This document shows positions 60,349 through 60,409 of a stretch of 60,409 nt of DNA, one piece after another; position 1 is the first letter of the stretch; each line of letters opens with the position of its first letter. The notes under the pieces were generated by a model. The model made no database searches. It saw only the letters and a program-made list of their open reading frames with translations, and was not told the DNA's origin. The stretch comes from Candidatus Pacearchaeota archaeon (GTDB lineage Archaea; Nanobdellota; Nanobdellia; Pacearchaeales; GW2011-AR1): contig JAGVXA010000002.1 in the NCBI GenBank assembly GCA_018304025.1, positions 1 to 60,409 of the forward strand. Reading direction: 5' to 3'. The position numbers and the translations under genes were made by a program.

Positions 60349-60409
60349 ATAAGACCTGCTGTAAAGCAGGTTCTTATGAAAAAACTAAACACCAAGAAAA
60401 TAAAATGGA
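60349..60409 (+). other. Hairpin and possible start of a gene at the right edge
   Basis: ataagacctgct (60349-60360) pairs, with one bulge, with agcaggttcttat (60365-60377). The pairing overlaps an ATG at 60376-60378 that opens MKKLNTKKIKW to the window end. A short basic start after a hairpin would fit an insertion-sequence end, but too little is visible to call it. Confidence 0.3.

Overview
The window looks like a piece of an AT-rich archaeal chromosome, most likely a DPANN lineage of the Woesearchaeota/Pacearchaeota type (inference). The evidence is a set of archaeal informational genes (ribosomal protein L15e, TFS, family B DNA polymerase, FEN-1 with a PIP box, type IA topoisomerase, a Cdc48 ATPase carrying an intein, archaeal-type signal peptidase I and type II methionine aminopeptidase), a tRNA-Ile with an anticodon-loop intron, TATA boxes about 25 nt before start codons (leaderless or nearly so), and many Cys-rich, LamG and beta-helix surface proteins. 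No rRNA, CRISPR array or complete transposase gene was seen.

Layout. 1-7505: two Cys-rich secreted proteins, a small zinc-ribbon protein, UppP and a DUF1554/LamG/beta-helix surface protein. 7541-15520: metG, a hypothetical, L15e, a SemiSWEET, topA, two small membrane proteins, a phosphoesterase, a membrane-anchored protein and a winged-helix regulator. 15690-18340: tRNA-Ile, tRNA-Gly and tRNA-Lys, a pilin-like protein, signal peptidase I and TFS; tRNA-Ile and tRNA-Lys each sit inside a split degenerate tRNA copy. 18391-31002: membrane proteins, an Hsp20-like zinc-ribbon protein, a second pilin-like protein, an MFS transporter, a coiled-coil protein, an AbrB-Cdc48(intein) operon, and two secreted glycoside-hydrolase-like proteins sharing a leader and a C-terminal KAYWR motif. 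31011-41943: a minus-strand surface-protein operon led by a 2613-residue protein with LamG and beta-helix domains outside and two HTH motifs inside; its start is preceded by a small leader ORF and a pseudoknot-capable structure. 42102-49573: hypotheticals, a membrane metallopeptidase, an Ig-repeat protein, map and an rRNA/tRNA m5C methyltransferase with a PUA partner. 49723-60409: a PhoU-like regulator, a peptide/radical-SAM pair, polB, fen1, a nucleotidyltransferase cassette flanked by duplicated fen1 tails, and two membrane proteins.

The most unusual feature is a family of intergenic elements that fold as an outer stem enclosing two hairpins and that have been inserted into the apices of one another's hairpins, up to three levels deep, and into an unrelated UUCG hairpin. 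Matched empty and filled sites can be read directly (57843-57932 against 13514-13677). The same theme of intact structure nested in broken structure recurs around tRNA-Ile and tRNA-Lys. No mobilising enzyme is recognisable in the window, so the mechanism is unknown.
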